This document shows positions 17,207 through 26,266 of a stretch of 64,000 nt of DNA, piece after piece. A program made the translations under genes and the position numbers. This DNA is from Chlorobiaceae bacterium (GTDB taxonomy: Bacteria; Bacteroidota; Chlorobiia; Chlorobiales; Chlorobiaceae): contig JAAXWS010000004.1 of NCBI GenBank assembly GCA_013334865.1, forward strand, positions 62,001 to 126,000. The letters are read 5' to 3'. Within the stretch, counting starts at the first letter, position 1, and each line of letters opens with the position of its first letter. The notes under the pieces were generated by a model. It was not told where the DNA came from and searched no databases. It worked only from the letters and a program-made list of their open reading frames with translations.

Positions 17207-18280
17207 TTAGAAGGTAACGGTAGCCCAGAGCTCCGTGCGGAGGCGCTGCTGGTTCACGTTCGTCACGCCGCCTTCTGCCTTGTTGGTCAGGTAGCGGAGT
17301 GTCGGCTGGATCGTGAGGCTGCCGGTTGCGGACTTGTGCACCGGGATCTTGTAGGAGGCCCAGACGAAGTTGTTGGTGTACTTGCCTTCAGTTGCTGTGG
17401 CTTTGTCCGTGGTGTGGTTGTAGTCCCAGAAGCAGAGGAGGTTGCCATACTCGCCCTTCACCCTGAACTCGTAGCCGTTGTAGTCGGCATTAGCGTTGGC
17501 TGCAACATGGGTGCTGCTTTTGCCTGCAGTGTAGTAGCCGCTCAGGCCGATTTTCAGGTCGCCTGCAGGTACGGTCACGTTTGCACCGGCAGTCCAAGGG
17601 GTGACTTCAGCGTACGTCCCGACAGCGCCATGAGTGATTGCCCTGATGAACTGGGGCTCGACAGTGACATCGCCGATCTTGTCGGTGTAAGCCAGATGGA
17701 TTGCGTAACCGTCGTTCAGTTTGCCGTTTGCTTCGTCTCCCGTATTGTTTTTCGATGCGTCATCAAGCACAACGAGTGTTCCCCTGAGGTTGCCCGACAG
17801 GAACTTTGTGTTGTAGTTCAGGCCGTAGACACGATCCATAAGCGCGTTGGCAACCGGATTCTCCAGCGGCTGGAACGGGAAGAGGGTGATGTCGAAAACC
17901 GGGTTGTTGAATGCGTTCAGCGGCAGGCGACCGAAAGCGAAGCCGTTGTCCGCGGTCTGACGGCCGAAGTAAAGGTTGGAAATCTGCAGGTTGTACGGCG
18001 TCGTGCCATCAACGGTGACCCAGCCGCCACCAGCGTTTTCCTGGGTGATCATGGTCTTGAAGTAGTAACCATCGCCCAGGTCAGCTGCGGCGTTCAAGCG
18101 TACACGATACTGCGAAAGCAGGTCGTTGGCATCCCTTGTGGCCGACGTGACGGTCGTGCCGGAGTAGCTCTCGTTCCTCACCCTGACTCCGGCGTCGCCG
18201 CTGAAGTTCACCGCTGCGGAAGCGGGGGCTGCGTACGACAGTGCTGCGAACATCGCAGCAAGTGACAGCATTTTTTTCAT
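17207..18280 (-). CDS. Outer-membrane porin
   Basis: The 357-residue precursor has a signal peptide (MKKMLSLAAMFAALSYAAPASA, cleavage expected after ASA), a beta-strand-rich body with alternating polar and apolar residues, and a C-terminal Phe (ATVTF) typical of Bam-inserted barrels. Start: ATG at 18280, with GGAGAAC about ten bases upstream; the longer upstream reading lacks a ribosome-binding site and would bury the signal peptide. Substrate unknown. A 50-nt remnant of the same 3' end lies about 340 bp further upstream (18617-18666). Confidence 0.88.
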   Translation of the reverse strand: MKKMLSLAAMFAALSYAAPASAAVNFSGDAGVRVRNESYSGTTVTSATRDANDLLSQYRVRLNAAADLGDGYYFKTMITQENAGGGWVTVDGTTPYNLQISNLYFGRQTADNGFAFGRLPLNAFNNPVFDITLFPFQPLENPVANALMDRVYGLNYNTKFLSGNLRGTLVVLDDASKNNTGDEANGKLNDGYAIHLAYTDKIGDVTVEPQFIRAITHGAVGTYAEVTPWTAGANVTVPAGDLKIGLSGYYTAGKSSTHVAANANADYNGYEFRVKGEYGNLLCFWDYNHTTDKATATEGKYTNNFVWASYKIPVHKSATGSLTIQPTLRYLTNKAEGGVTNVNQQRLRTELWATVTF

Positions 18281-18558
18281 CTCTTTGTTCTCCGTTAGGT
18301 TGTGTGTGATGCGTAATGCTAAGACAAATCCTGACCGCTTGAGGCGGCCTGTTGCCCGGTATTTCATGGCAACGAAACGATACAAAAGAACAGGTGTGGT
18401 TATGGTTAACGTTAAATTAAGGAAATATTAATCATTAGTCCAAATAAAAGATGTGTATTGTTTTTTTTGTCGGCATGCGGTTGGCCGGTTATGCAGTTAT
18501 GAAGAGGCGCGGACGGGTTGTACTTCTCACGGACCGGAGGGATCGCAGCGGTGCGTCC
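18281..18558. other. Porin upstream region
   Basis: No gene. It should contain the porin promoter; AT-rich DNA around 18410-18470 is the best candidate, but no convincing -35/-10 pair was identified by eye. Confidence 0.6.
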
Positions 18559-18606
18559 AATTAATAAAAAGAAGCCGCAGCTGCCTGTGGCTTCTTTTTA
18601 TTAATT
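18559..18606 (-). terminator. Long hairpin terminator after the porin relic
   Basis: A 22-bp stem with one G-U pair and a CTGC loop. The core (GCCGCAG...CTGTGGC) matches the intact porin terminator at 17158-17184, and T-rich arms flank it on the minus strand. It directly follows the porin relic, so the relic kept its own terminator; it may now serve bciB. Confidence 0.85.
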
Positions 18607-18616
18607 GGAAAACAAT

Positions 18617-18666
18617 TCAGAAGGTGACGGTCGCCCGGAGGTCCTGGACGAGGCTCTCTGGTTGAC
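18617..18666 (-). pseudogene. 3' remnant of a second porin gene
   Basis: Read on the minus strand, GTCAACCAG matches the VNQ of the intact porin, and the last codons read L-R-A-T-V-T-F-stop, against L-x-A-T-V-T-F-stop in the intact gene. One base has been lost after VNQ, so the two halves are in different frames. About 50 nt and the terminator remain; upstream sequence (bciB end) is unrelated. Best explained by a tandem porin duplication that was later deleted. Confidence 0.75.
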
Positions 18667-18705
18667 GGATAAGAGCATGGGGCTGGCCAGCCCAAATCAG
18701 GATGT

Positions 18706-19947
18706 TCAGGTTTTTTCATTGTTGAAAAGCCTGTCGATCCCGTAGCGTTCAGCCAGTCCGTGGACGTATTCCGGTACCAGCGTATCGAGCTTTTCTGGCA
18801 GGTGTTTCCGGATGAAGCAGTAGTTCCTGAGTGCGTGGATGTGTATCGAGTAGCGGGCAAACTCGATGCCGCGAGGACCTTTCAGCGCTGCTACGAGGCA
18901 CAGGAGCTCCCCGGCCGCTCTGGGGAGCCGCTTCCTCGTTTCGAGGCTCTCCGGATGAAGCACCGGGAGGATGGTCGACTCGAGCGAGGCTTTCACGGAG
19001 GTGCTGGCGTCACCGCGCTTCTCCTCGGGGTAGGTGTCGATTTCGTCCATTACGAGGTTGAACAGCCGTTCACCCGTTTCCGTCCGGACGATAAGCCATT
19101 GCAGTTTCCAGTCCCTGCTGAACGGTGCTCCGAAATAGCCTACGGTAATGTCCGAAAGGCCGTTGACGTAGTCGAAGCAGCTCATGCAGCTTGCCGAAAA
19201 TACCCCTGGACGCTGCACATCGGGCGGGAGGCTGAAGAATGGCACCTTTTCGGTTTTCTTTCCGGCATGCTTGATATGCACCCGGTAGTCCTGCATGAAC
19301 TCCATGCTTGTGATGGTGTCCGGGCTTCTGCTGATGTGTGCGAGCACCCAGCGCAGGTGGGAGGATTCGAGGTTGTCGGTGCAGGGGATCCCCACGACGA
19401 GGAGCTCCATCTCCCTGAGGATGGGGCTGGATGCATGGAAGTCCCTGACGGCGTGGACATGGCAGGGGGCCCCGATGACGAGCAATTTCTTGAGGCCGGC
19501 CCGCCAGGCGGAGTGCAGGGCCATCAGGGTCGGCGAGAGCACCGGCTTGTTGCCCCGCCCCTCGAGCACTTCGCCCGGGGTCGTCGCCAGGGCCGCTTTC
19601 GGCTGCAGCATGGTGCCGTGCAGGGTGGCTACCCCGTCGACCAGGCCGGTTTCCAGGGCGCGCAGGGCGATTCTCGTGATGATGCCTCCCCACTGTGCAC
19701 CGTCGACCGGTTGTTTTATCCGTGCGTTGAACCGGCGAAGCGAGATGCCGAACGCGAGCTCATCGTCGTCCTGCGGGTTGCGCTGCCGTCCGAAGAGGCG
19801 TTCTTCATGTTTTCCCAGCCAGCCGGTGTTGAAGACGCAGCTGCGGAGGCTCTCTTCTTCGGGCCATGCGTTGCCCATGCAGAGCCCGCAATGGCTGCAG
19901 AGCGTCTCGTCGAAACGTGGGTTGGCGATTTTGCGTGGAGTCTCCAT
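18706..19947 (-). CDS. bciB: Divinyl (bacterio)chlorophyllide 8-vinyl reductase, ferredoxin-dependent
   Basis: Reduces the C8 vinyl group of divinyl chlorophyllide during (bacterio)chlorophyll synthesis using reduced ferredoxin. It belongs to the FrhB/HCAR iron-sulfur flavoprotein family. Visible: CSHCGLCMG (about residues 17-25) for an Fe-S cluster, FGRQRNP, PVDGAQWGGIITRIALRALETGLVDGV, NKPVLSPTLMAL, then SPDTITSMEFMQDYRVHIKH, VPFF, and SCMSCFDYVNGLSDITVGYFGAPF, all matching BciB rather than other FrhB proteins. The ATG at 19947 (METPRKIANPRFDETLC) gives 413 residues. Some green sulfur bacteria use BciA instead; whether this genome has both cannot be seen. Divergent from the Nudix gene. Confidence 0.9.
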   Translation of the reverse strand: METPRKIANPRFDETLCSHCGLCMGNAWPEEESLRSCVFNTGWLGKHEERLFGRQRNPQDDDELAFGISLRRFNARIKQPVDGAQWGGIITRIALRALETGLVDGVATLHGTMLQPKAALATTPGEVLEGRGNKPVLSPTLMALHSAWRAGLKKLLVIGAPCHVHAVRDFHASSPILREMELLVVGIPCTDNLESSHLRWVLAHISRSPDTITSMEFMQDYRVHIKHAGKKTEKVPFFSLPPDVQRPGVFSASCMSCFDYVNGLSDITVGYFGAPFSRDWKLQWLIVRTETGERLFNLVMDEIDTYPEEKRGDASTSVKASLESTILPVLHPESLETRKRLPRAAGELLCLVAALKGPRGIEFARYSIHIHALRNYCFIRKHLPEKLDTLVPEYVHGLAERYGIDRLFNNEKT

Positions 19948-20083
19948 GGGGGTGCGATTCAGATGGTTGGCGATAAGATTGTATATAAAGATATGGGTTG
20001 CGCTTTGCGGGTGCAATCCGGATTATTTCGTTCATTGTGTGGTAGATCCCTGATGCCTCCTGAAATTCCCAATCCGAGAAGCC

Positions 20084-20611
20084 ATGAGCAGCCCCCTGAG
20101 AAAGACGGTCGACCTGCGGGTTTGCGCCCTGTGCGTGCAGCATGGACAGGTCCTGATGGTCGAGCACCGCAGTTTCGCCCCCGGTGAGCCGGGAATGCCG
20201 GAGAGCTACTGGATCCTTCCCGGCGGTGTCGTGGAGAGGGGGGAGACTCTTGAAGAGGCGGTCATGAGGGAGATGCTGGAGGAGACGGGGCTGGAGTGCA
20301 ATGTCGGCGGGATGATCTTTGTCAAGGAGTTGCTCTACCCGCATCCCGGCAATACGGGACGGGATAAGGGGAGCAGGCACCATTCGGTCACACTCTGTTT
20401 CCACTGCGAAGTGACGGGGGGTACCCTGATGACCGGACGCGACCCGGAGTTCCCCGACGACCGCCAGGTGATCATCGAGACGAGGTGGTTGCCGCTGGAC
20501 GATCTTGCGTCTTATGAGCTCTACCCGCCATTCCTTCCCGGATTCATCGATTCGGGGCTTCGCAAGGGTTTCCATACCCTCTGTCCCGAATTCTTCGATA
20601 CTCTGCGCTGA
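20084..20611 (+). CDS. Nudix hydrolase
   Basis: A 175-residue pyrophosphohydrolase with a complete Nudix box: Gly48-x5-Glu54-x7-Arg62-Glu63-x2-Glu66-Glu67-x-Gly69-Leu70. The N-terminal strand VCALCVQHGQVLMVEHR and YWILPGGVVERGE fit ADP-sugar or (d)NTP-type Nudix enzymes; the substrate cannot be told. Alone on the plus strand, divergent from bciB and convergent with the outer-membrane protein gene, separated from the latter by a hairpin. Confidence 0.93.
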   Translation: MSSPLRKTVDLRVCALCVQHGQVLMVEHRSFAPGEPGMPESYWILPGGVVERGETLEEAVMREMLEETGLECNVGGMIFVKELLYPHPGNTGRDKGSRHHSVTLCFHCEVTGGTLMTGRDPEFPDDRQVIIETRWLPLDDLASYELYPPFLPGFIDSGLRKGFHTLCPEFFDTLR

Positions 20612-20617
20612 ACCATG

Positions 20618-20650
20618 AAAAAGCCCCCCATTCCATCCGGGAGGCTTTTT
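20618..20650. terminator. Bidirectional terminator
   Basis: AAAAAGCC...GGCTTTTT with a G/C-rich inner part, 6 nt after the Nudix stop and 34 nt from the stop of the convergent outer-membrane protein gene. Confidence 0.85.
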
Positions 20651-20684
20651 ATCATTGCTGTCCCTGCTGGCCTTTCCTTCTCTG

Positions 20685-21572
20685 TTACAGGTCGATGATC
20701 ATGCCCAACGAGGTGTAGTTCTCGGTCTTGTTCAGGTACATCCCCTGGCGGCTGATGCCGGTGAAGTAGTTGCAGGCCACCCTGACCTGGTCGAGGCCGA
20801 TCGAGGTGAGGCGCATGCCGGCCTGGAGGTTCCAGGTCCCCCTGAACGAGTCGGTCTTCTGCTTTTCGGTGCTCCATGCCGGCAGCAGCTTGACATCCGC
20901 CGCGACGTAGCTGTGTGCGGGAAGCCCGACTTCGGCGCCGGCCTGGAATGAGTGCGGGTTGATGTCGCCGGGGATGGTGTGGAACATGTACTGGTAGCCG
21001 AGGTAGACCTTGCCGCCGGGAGCGCTCAGCGCCGTGGTGAGGTTGACGAACTCGCGGCTGTAGGTGAATGGGATCTTGCCCGGGGTCGGAGCCTCTTCGG
21101 GATTGAGCCATGCACGGGTGGCTTCGTCGTAGTGCCCATCCTCGAAGTGCGCCGAGATGTGGCTGACGCGCAGCTTGGTGGTCATGGTGTCGAACGGAAG
21201 CACCGAGTCGTCGAATTTGCGCTTCCAGGTCGCATTGACGCCGAACAGGTAGTCGATGGCGTCGACAGGGAACTTGAAGTCGTCGTTGCGCCTGAGCAGC
21301 GACCAGGTGCCGAAATCGACGCCGACGGCGAAATCGCGGGTGCGGTTCTGGTACAGGTCGACCGGTGCGCCGATGTCGAGCTGCACCTCTTTCCTGTCGA
21401 GTTTTCCCGAGACCGCGATGTGCGGATAGGTCGGGTCGGCAAGCAGCGGCTCGAAGAGCGTTTCCAGGGTTGGCTTGATCGCGGATTCGGCCATGGCCGG
21501 TCGGTTCGGCATGAGCGCGGCCACGGCGGCGAGCAACGCGACCTTGATCAGGGAGTGGCGACGGAGGTTCAT
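20685..21572 (-). CDS. DUF1207-like outer-membrane protein
   Basis: A 295-residue secreted protein. The signal peptide is about residues 1-28 (LIKVALLAAVAALMPNRPAMA). The mature part starts with a conserved-looking LFEPLLADPTYPHIAVS, then alternating aromatic/polar strands (YLGYQYMFHTIPGD, VRVACNYFTGIS) and ends GMIIDL. The LADP motif and strand pattern resemble DUF1207 proteins, which are of unknown function; this assignment is from memory of the family. It lies 41 nt after pyrB on the same strand, without a functional link. Confidence 0.7.
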   Translation of the reverse strand: MNLRRHSLIKVALLAAVAALMPNRPAMAESAIKPTLETLFEPLLADPTYPHIAVSGKLDRKEVQLDIGAPVDLYQNRTRDFAVGVDFGTWSLLRRNDDFKFPVDAIDYLFGVNATWKRKFDDSVLPFDTMTTKLRVSHISAHFEDGHYDEATRAWLNPEEAPTPGKIPFTYSREFVNLTTALSAPGGKVYLGYQYMFHTIPGDINPHSFQAGAEVGLPAHSYVAADVKLLPAWSTEKQKTDSFRGTWNLQAGMRLTSIGLDQVRVACNYFTGISRQGMYLNKTENYTSLGMIIDL

Positions 21573-21613
21573 TGTCACGTGTGCTTGTTTGTGGTTGTTG
21601 GTTCGGAAGCTGG

Positions 21614-22540
21614 TCAGTCCGCGAGGAGGCGGTGGAGGACTGCCATGCGGACAGCCACGCCGTTGGTCACCTGTTCCAGGAGCATGCTGCTCGAATATCC
21701 GGGCGGCTGGATGCGGTCGGCCACGTTGTTGGATATTTCGATCTCCCGGTTGATTGGCCCAGGGTGGAGGACGGGCAGGTGCTTGCGCAGGCGGTCGAGT
21801 TTTTCGTCGGTCAGGCCGTACGAGGCCGAGTACTCCTGCAGGGATGGGATGTAGCCGCCGGTCGCGCGCTCGAGTTGCAGCCGCAGGACGATGGCTGCAT
21901 CGGCCCAGGCGATCGCTTCGTCGAGCTTCGTGAATACCTCGATGCCCAGTTCTGAGATGCCCCCGGGCAGGAGGGTCGATGGGCCGCACACGGCGATTTC
22001 GGCACCGAGGGCCTTGAGACCGAAGATGTTCGACCTGGCCACGCGGCTGTGCAGGATGTCGCCGAGGATCATGACCCTGAGGCCTGCAACCCTGCCGAAA
22101 TACTCCCTGAGCGTCAGGATGTCGAGCAGCGCCTGCGTCGGGTGCTCGTGGGTTCCGTCGCCGGCGTTGACCACCGGCCTGTCGGTAAGCGATGCCACGA
22201 ACTCCGCGGCTCCCGAAGATGGGTGGCGCAGCACGAAGGCGTCGACCTGCATGGCTTCAAGGTTCCGGATGGTGTCGGACAGTGTTTCGCCCTTGCTGAC
22301 GCTGCTGGAGGCTGCGGCGAAGCTGAGCGTGCCGGCCCCGAGGTGCCGTGCGGCAAGTTCGAATGAAAAACGGGTACGGGTGGAGTTTTCGAAAAAGACG
22401 AGGGCGACGCGGCGGTTGCCGAGCATCGGCTGGAATGCCGGGTTTGCATGCTTCAGGCCCGCACGGTAGCTGGCAGCCAGGTCAAGAAGATCGACGAGCG
22501 ACTCCGGGGGCAGCCCGTATAATCCCGTAAGGTGTTTCAA
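21614..22540 (-). CDS. pyrB: Aspartate carbamoyltransferase, catalytic subunit
   Basis: Condenses carbamoyl phosphate and aspartate in pyrimidine synthesis. Motifs: FFENSTRTRFSFELAA (carbamoyl-phosphate site), SSVSKGETLSDTIRNLEAM with the mobile Lys loop, NAGDGTHEHPTQALLDILTL, GDILHSRVARSN, and HPGPINREIEI. The length of 308 residues is standard for the catalytic chain. The start appears to be TTG at 22540 (MKHLTGLYGLPPESL), with no strong ribosome-binding site. No pyrI regulatory gene is adjacent. Confidence 0.95.
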   Translation of the reverse strand: MKHLTGLYGLPPESLVDLLDLAASYRAGLKHANPAFQPMLGNRRVALVFFENSTRTRFSFELAARHLGAGTLSFAAASSSVSKGETLSDTIRNLEAMQVDAFVLRHPSSGAAEFVASLTDRPVVNAGDGTHEHPTQALLDILTLREYFGRVAGLRVMILGDILHSRVARSNIFGLKALGAEIAVCGPSTLLPGGISELGIEVFTKLDEAIAWADAAIVLRLQLERATGGYIPSLQEYSASYGLTDEKLDRLRKHLPVLHPGPINREIEISNNVADRIQPPGYSSSMLLEQVTNGVAVRMAVLHRLLAD

Positions 22541-22617
22541 GGCAGCGTATTATTTCGGTTGGACGGCATGAACGTGCGATTAATTTACAAAAAATTCGCC
22601 GATCATGCAGGTGGCCC

Positions 22618-22681
22618 TGGGGTCAGGTCTTGTATTTTGACTTTTCGGCAGCAAAAGGTCAAAATGCAAGACCTGACCCCA
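22618..22681. repeat. 64-nt palindromic element, copy 2
   Basis: Same outer arm (TGGGGTCAGGTCTTG...) as copies 1 and 3 with one G-U-type mismatch. The inner stem differs (TGAC...GTCA and CTTTT...AAAAG) but still pairs. It lies between the pyrB start and the hypA start, just upstream of the hyp operon. Confidence 0.93.
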
Positions 22682-22733
22682 CTCGTTTTCTCTTTTTTTG
22701 CTTTCTTTCATTTTAAGCGAAAATCCTTCTGCC

Positions 22734-23075
22734 ATGCACGAAATGTCCATAGCGATGTCGATCGTCGATGCGGTCGCCGACAGGGCCAGGCAGGAGGGGT
22801 GTTCCCGGGTGACCGGTGTCGACCTTGTTGTCGGCCGTCTCTCCGGTGTCGAGGCCGAATCGCTCAGGTTCTGTTTCGAGGCGGCAGCAAGGAACACTCC
22901 CGTCGAAGGTGCGGAACTCCTGATCGAGGAGCGCGAGCCGTCAGGAACCTGCGATGCGTGCGGAGCCCATTTCCCTGTTGCGGGCTACCATGCCAGCTGC
23001 CCGGCCTGCGGCCTCTTCAGGGTAAGGATCGTTTCGGGAGAAGAGCTTGCCGTAAAGTCGATTACCATAGAATAA
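22734..23075 (+). CDS. hypA: Hydrogenase maturation nickel chaperone HypA
   Basis: Delivers nickel to the large subunit of [NiFe]-hydrogenase with HypB. The protein begins MHEMSIA, where His2 is the nickel ligand, and has the structural zinc site Cys73-x2-Cys76 and Cys89-x2-Cys92. ATG at 22734 gives 113 residues; an upstream alternative would mask the N-terminal MHE motif that must be free. First gene of hypABF-CDE. Confidence 0.96.
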   Translation: MHEMSIAMSIVDAVADRARQEGCSRVTGVDLVVGRLSGVEAESLRFCFEAAARNTPVEGAELLIEEREPSGTCDACGAHFPVAGYHASCPACGLFRVRIVSGEELAVKSITIE

Positions 23076-23106
23076 CACTACAAAGAATACCAACGAGGAT
23101 ACTGCA

Positions 23107-23919
23107 ATGTGCGATACCTGCGGTTGTTCGCCCGAAGGGGGTGCGGTGCTCCGCAAGCCCGGCGAGGACGGTTACCATGTCCATATCGGTGACGAGGCCG
23201 GCCATCATCATCATCACGAACATGATCATGGCCACGATCAAGGGCATCATCACGATCATGGCCCCGCCCGCAAGGTCGAGGTCGAGCAGGATGTCCTGCT
23301 GAAGAACAACCTGCTCGCCGAGCGCAACCGCGGCTGGTTCGAAGCGCGGAAAGTGCTGGCGCTCAACTTCCTCAGCTCTCCGGGGTCGGGCAAGACCACC
23401 ATCCTCGAGAAGACCGTTCCCATGCTCTCGGGCGGGTGGCCGGTGGCCGTCGTGGAGGGCGACCAGCAGACCACCAACGACGCCGACCGCATCCACGCCC
23501 TCGGCGTGCCGGTCATCCAGGTGAATACCGGCACCGGTTGCCACCTCGATGCCCTGATGGTGCAGCGCGCCGTCCGGGAACTCGACCTGAAGGAGCGCTC
23601 CCTGCTCTGCATCGAGAACGTCGGCAACCTGGTCTGCCCGGCCATGTTCGACCTCGGCGAGGCGGCAAGGGTGGTAGTGATCAGCACGACCGAAGGTGAG
23701 GACAAGCCCCTGAAGTACCCGACCATGTTCCATCACGCCGACCTCGTCCTGCTCAACAAGACCGACCTGTTGCCCTACCTCGATTTCGATGTGCAGAAGT
23801 GCCGCGAGTACGCCATGCAGGTCAACCACCACCTCGAATGGATAGAGGTGTCGGCAAAGACCGGGGAAGGGATGGAGCGATGGAAGGCATGGCTGACCTC
23901 GAAGCTGGAACGCCTCTGA
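23107..23919 (+). CDS. hypB: Hydrogenase maturation GTPase HypB
   Basis: SIMIBI-class GTPase that drives nickel insertion. Residues 2-7 are CDTCGC, the high-affinity N-terminal nickel site. Residues 33-51 are a His/Asp-rich nickel-storage stretch. The P-loop is SPGSGKT (91-97), followed by EGDQQTTNDA, IENVGNLVCPAMFDLGE with the metal cysteine, and NKTDLLPY. It has a GAGGA ribosome-binding site about nine bases upstream. It overlaps the 5' end of hypF by about 40 nt, so translation is likely coupled. Confidence 0.97.
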   Translation: MCDTCGCSPEGGAVLRKPGEDGYHVHIGDEAGHHHHHEHDHGHDQGHHHDHGPARKVEVEQDVLLKNNLLAERNRGWFEARKVLALNFLSSPGSGKTTILEKTVPMLSGGWPVAVVEGDQQTTNDADRIHALGVPVIQVNTGTGCHLDALMVQRAVRELDLKERSLLCIENVGNLVCPAMFDLGEAARVVVISTTEGEDKPLKYPTMFHHADLVLLNKTDLLPYLDFDVQKCREYAMQVNHHLEWIEVSAKTGEGMERWKAWLTSKLERL

Positions 23920-26228
23920 AAGGGCACAGCGTTGATGGGCCCGGCGGCATTGCCCGGCGGCAGTTCGTTGTCGCCGGCATCGTGCAGGGGGTCGGGTTCA
24001 GGCCTTTCGTCTGGCGGCTTGCCGGGCGATGCGGCCTCGGGGGCTTCATCCGGAACACCTCCTCGGGGGTGCTTATCGAGGTCGAAGGACCCGCATCGTC
24101 GATTGACCTGTTCACCGATGCCCTGGTGCATGAATCGCCACCGCTCGCACGGATCGCCTCGGTTGATGCCATCGAGATCCAGCCAGTCGGCGGGGACCCG
24201 GTGTTCGAGATCGCCGGCTCGACCTCCGGAGAAGCGATCGAAACCCTGATCTCCCCCGATATCGCCACCTGCGGCGAATGCCTTGGCGATCTCGATGACG
24301 CCGACGGCCGGCGTTTCCGATACCCGTTCACGAACTGCACGAACTGCGGCCCCCGCTACACCATCGTGGAGGCAATCCCTTACGACCGCCCGTTCACCAC
24401 CATGAAGGAGTTCGAGCTCTGTCACGAGTGTGGGTGTGAGTACCGCGATCCCGGCGACCGGAGGTTCCATGCCCAGCCGAACGCCTGCCCGGTTTGCGGC
24501 CCCCGCCTCGAACTCCTCGATGCTGCGGGAACCCGCGTCGACGAAACCGACCCATTGTCCGCGGCGGCAAGGCTGCTCCGTTCAGGCGCCATTCTTGCCG
24601 TCAAGGGCATCGGCGGCTTCCATCTGGCTGTGGACGCCAGGGACGACGAGGCGGTACGGCGCCTCCGGCAGAGGAAGGGGCGGGAGGAGAAGCCCTTTGC
24701 GGTGATGGTTCGGGACCTCGACATTGCACGGTCGCTTTGCTCGTTCGACGCCGACGAGGCCGCTGCGCTCGAGTCACCCGAAGCCCCCATCGTGCTGCTT
24801 CGCAAAAGCGGTGAGGAGGGGGTGGCCGGGTCGGTTGCTCCCGGCAATGACCGGCTCGGCGTGATGCTGCCCTATTCGCCGTTGCACCACCTGTTCCTGC
24901 GCGAAGGGCCGGATGTGCTCGTGATGACGAGCGCCAACCTGAGCGAGGAGCCGCTCGCCGGCGAGAACGGCGAGGCGCTCGAACGGCTCACCGGGATCGC
25001 CGAGTGGTTCCTCATGCACGACCGGCCGATAGCCCAGCGATGCGACGACTCGGTTGCCGTGCGCCTTGCCGGAAGTTTGCGCATGATCCGGCGAAGCCGT
25101 GGCTACGTGCCGGCGCCGATCCACCTGGCCGATTGCGGGCCGACGGTGCTCGCGACGGGTGGCGAACTGAAGAATGCGCTTTGCCTCGCGAAGGGAAGCG
25201 GGGCGATCATGAGCCAGCATATCGGCGACATGAAGAACTATGAGGCCTGGCGCCATTTCGACGCTGTGGCCGCGCACCTGCAGCGGATTTTCCGGGCAGA
25301 ACCGGAGCTCATCGTGCACGACCTGCATCCCTCCTACCTGACGACGCAGTGGGCGCAAGCGCAGTCGACGCCGCTGCTCGGCGTCCAGCACCACCACGCC
25401 CACCTCGCCTCCGTGCTGGCCGAAAACCTCCATTCCGGCCCCGCCATCGGCATCATGCTCGACGGCTCGGGATACGGCACCGACGGCACGGCCTGGGGCG
25501 GCGAGGTGCTGGTTGGCGATGCGGCCGCCGCGTTGCGCTTCGCATCGCTGGAACCGATGCCCCTTCCCGGCGGAGACGCCTCGGTGCGCCATGTCTGGCG
25601 CGCGGCCATCGGATTCCTGCACCGGTCCGGTGTGGATGCTGCAGGCCTTCCGTGCAGCCTGCAACCGGGAGCCGACGAGGTCCTCGAACTGCTCGACCGG
25701 GGAACCGGGTGTGCCGAGACTTCGAGCTGCGGTCGCCTCTTCGACGCGGTCGCCTCGATCTGCGGGCTCCGCCACGAGGCGAGCTATGAGGGGCAGGCGG
25801 CCGTGGAGCTGATGCAGGCGGCCGTGGGGCGGGTCGCCGAACACGGATTCGGTTTCGGTTTCGAACGGAGGCAGGGGCGCTGGCTGATGCTGACTTCTCT
25901 GCTGCTCGGAGAGGTTGCCGCCGAGGTGCGTTGCGGCATGGGGCCTGGACCCGTCAGCCGTCGTTTCCACCGGACGCTCTCCTGCATGTTTTCAGAAGTG
26001 GCGAGGATGGCCTATCTTGAGACGGGCCTGAAGGCCGTTGCCCTCGGCGGAGGGGTGTGCCAGAACGAACTGCTCCTCGAAACCCTCGTCCACGACCTGG
26101 AGACCAACGGCTTCAAGGTGCTGCTCCCGTCCCTCGTCCCGACCAACGACGGCGGCCTCTCCCTCGGCCAGGCCGTTATCGGCAGGGAGTATCTTAAAGG
26201 AAGGTACAGGGGGATAGTTGATAGTTGA
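23880..26228 (+). CDS. hypF: Carbamoyltransferase HypF
   Basis: Makes the thiocarboxamide on HypE from carbamoyl phosphate, the source of the cyanide ligands of [NiFe]-hydrogenase. The domains are in the normal order: acylphosphatase (VAGIVQGVGFRPFVWRLA), two zinc fingers (CGECLGDLD ... CTNCGP and CHECGCEY ... CPVCGP), YrdC-like (about 190-370) and Kae1-like (VQHHHAHLASVLAE, GIMLDGSGYGTDGTAWGGE, ALGGGVCQNELL). ATG at 23880 has GGAG five bases upstream; ATG at 23889 is the alternative. The last residues (RYRGIVDS) read into a heptad repeat, so the natural C terminus has been replaced by a repeat-encoded tail. Confidence 0.95.
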   Translation: MEGMADLEAGTPLKGHSVDGPGGIARRQFVVAGIVQGVGFRPFVWRLAGRCGLGGFIRNTSSGVLIEVEGPASSIDLFTDALVHESPPLARIASVDAIEIQPVGGDPVFEIAGSTSGEAIETLISPDIATCGECLGDLDDADGRRFRYPFTNCTNCGPRYTIVEAIPYDRPFTTMKEFELCHECGCEYRDPGDRRFHAQPNACPVCGPRLELLDAAGTRVDETDPLSAAARLLRSGAILAVKGIGGFHLAVDARDDEAVRRLRQRKGREEKPFAVMVRDLDIARSLCSFDADEAAALESPEAPIVLLRKSGEEGVAGSVAPGNDRLGVMLPYSPLHHLFLREGPDVLVMTSANLSEEPLAGENGEALERLTGIAEWFLMHDRPIAQRCDDSVAVRLAGSLRMIRRSRGYVPAPIHLADCGPTVLATGGELKNALCLAKGSGAIMSQHIGDMKNYEAWRHFDAVAAHLQRIFRAEPELIVHDLHPSYLTTQWAQAQSTPLLGVQHHHAHLASVLAENLHSGPAIGIMLDGSGYGTDGTAWGGEVLVGDAAAALRFASLEPMPLPGGDASVRHVWRAAIGFLHRSGVDAAGLPCSLQPGADEVLELLDRGTGCAETSSCGRLFDAVASICGLRHEASYEGQAAVELMQAAVGRVAEHGFGFGFERRQGRWLMLTSLLLGEVAAEVRCGMGPGPVSRRFHRTLSCMFSEVARMAYLETGLKAVALGGGVCQNELLLETLVHDLETNGFKVLLPSLVPTNDGGLSLGQAVIGREYLKGRYRGIVDS

Positions 26229-26253
26229 TAGTTGATAGTTGATAGTTGATAGT
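26214..26253. repeat. Heptad tandem repeat, left arm
   Basis: Five copies of ATAGTTG plus a partial one. They include the hypF stop codon and end at the ribosome-binding site of the four-helix-bundle gene. The inverse repeat lies at 26630-26660, so the gene between is framed by inverted repeats. Confidence 0.93.
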
Positions 26254-26266
26254 GAAGGGGGGGGAT

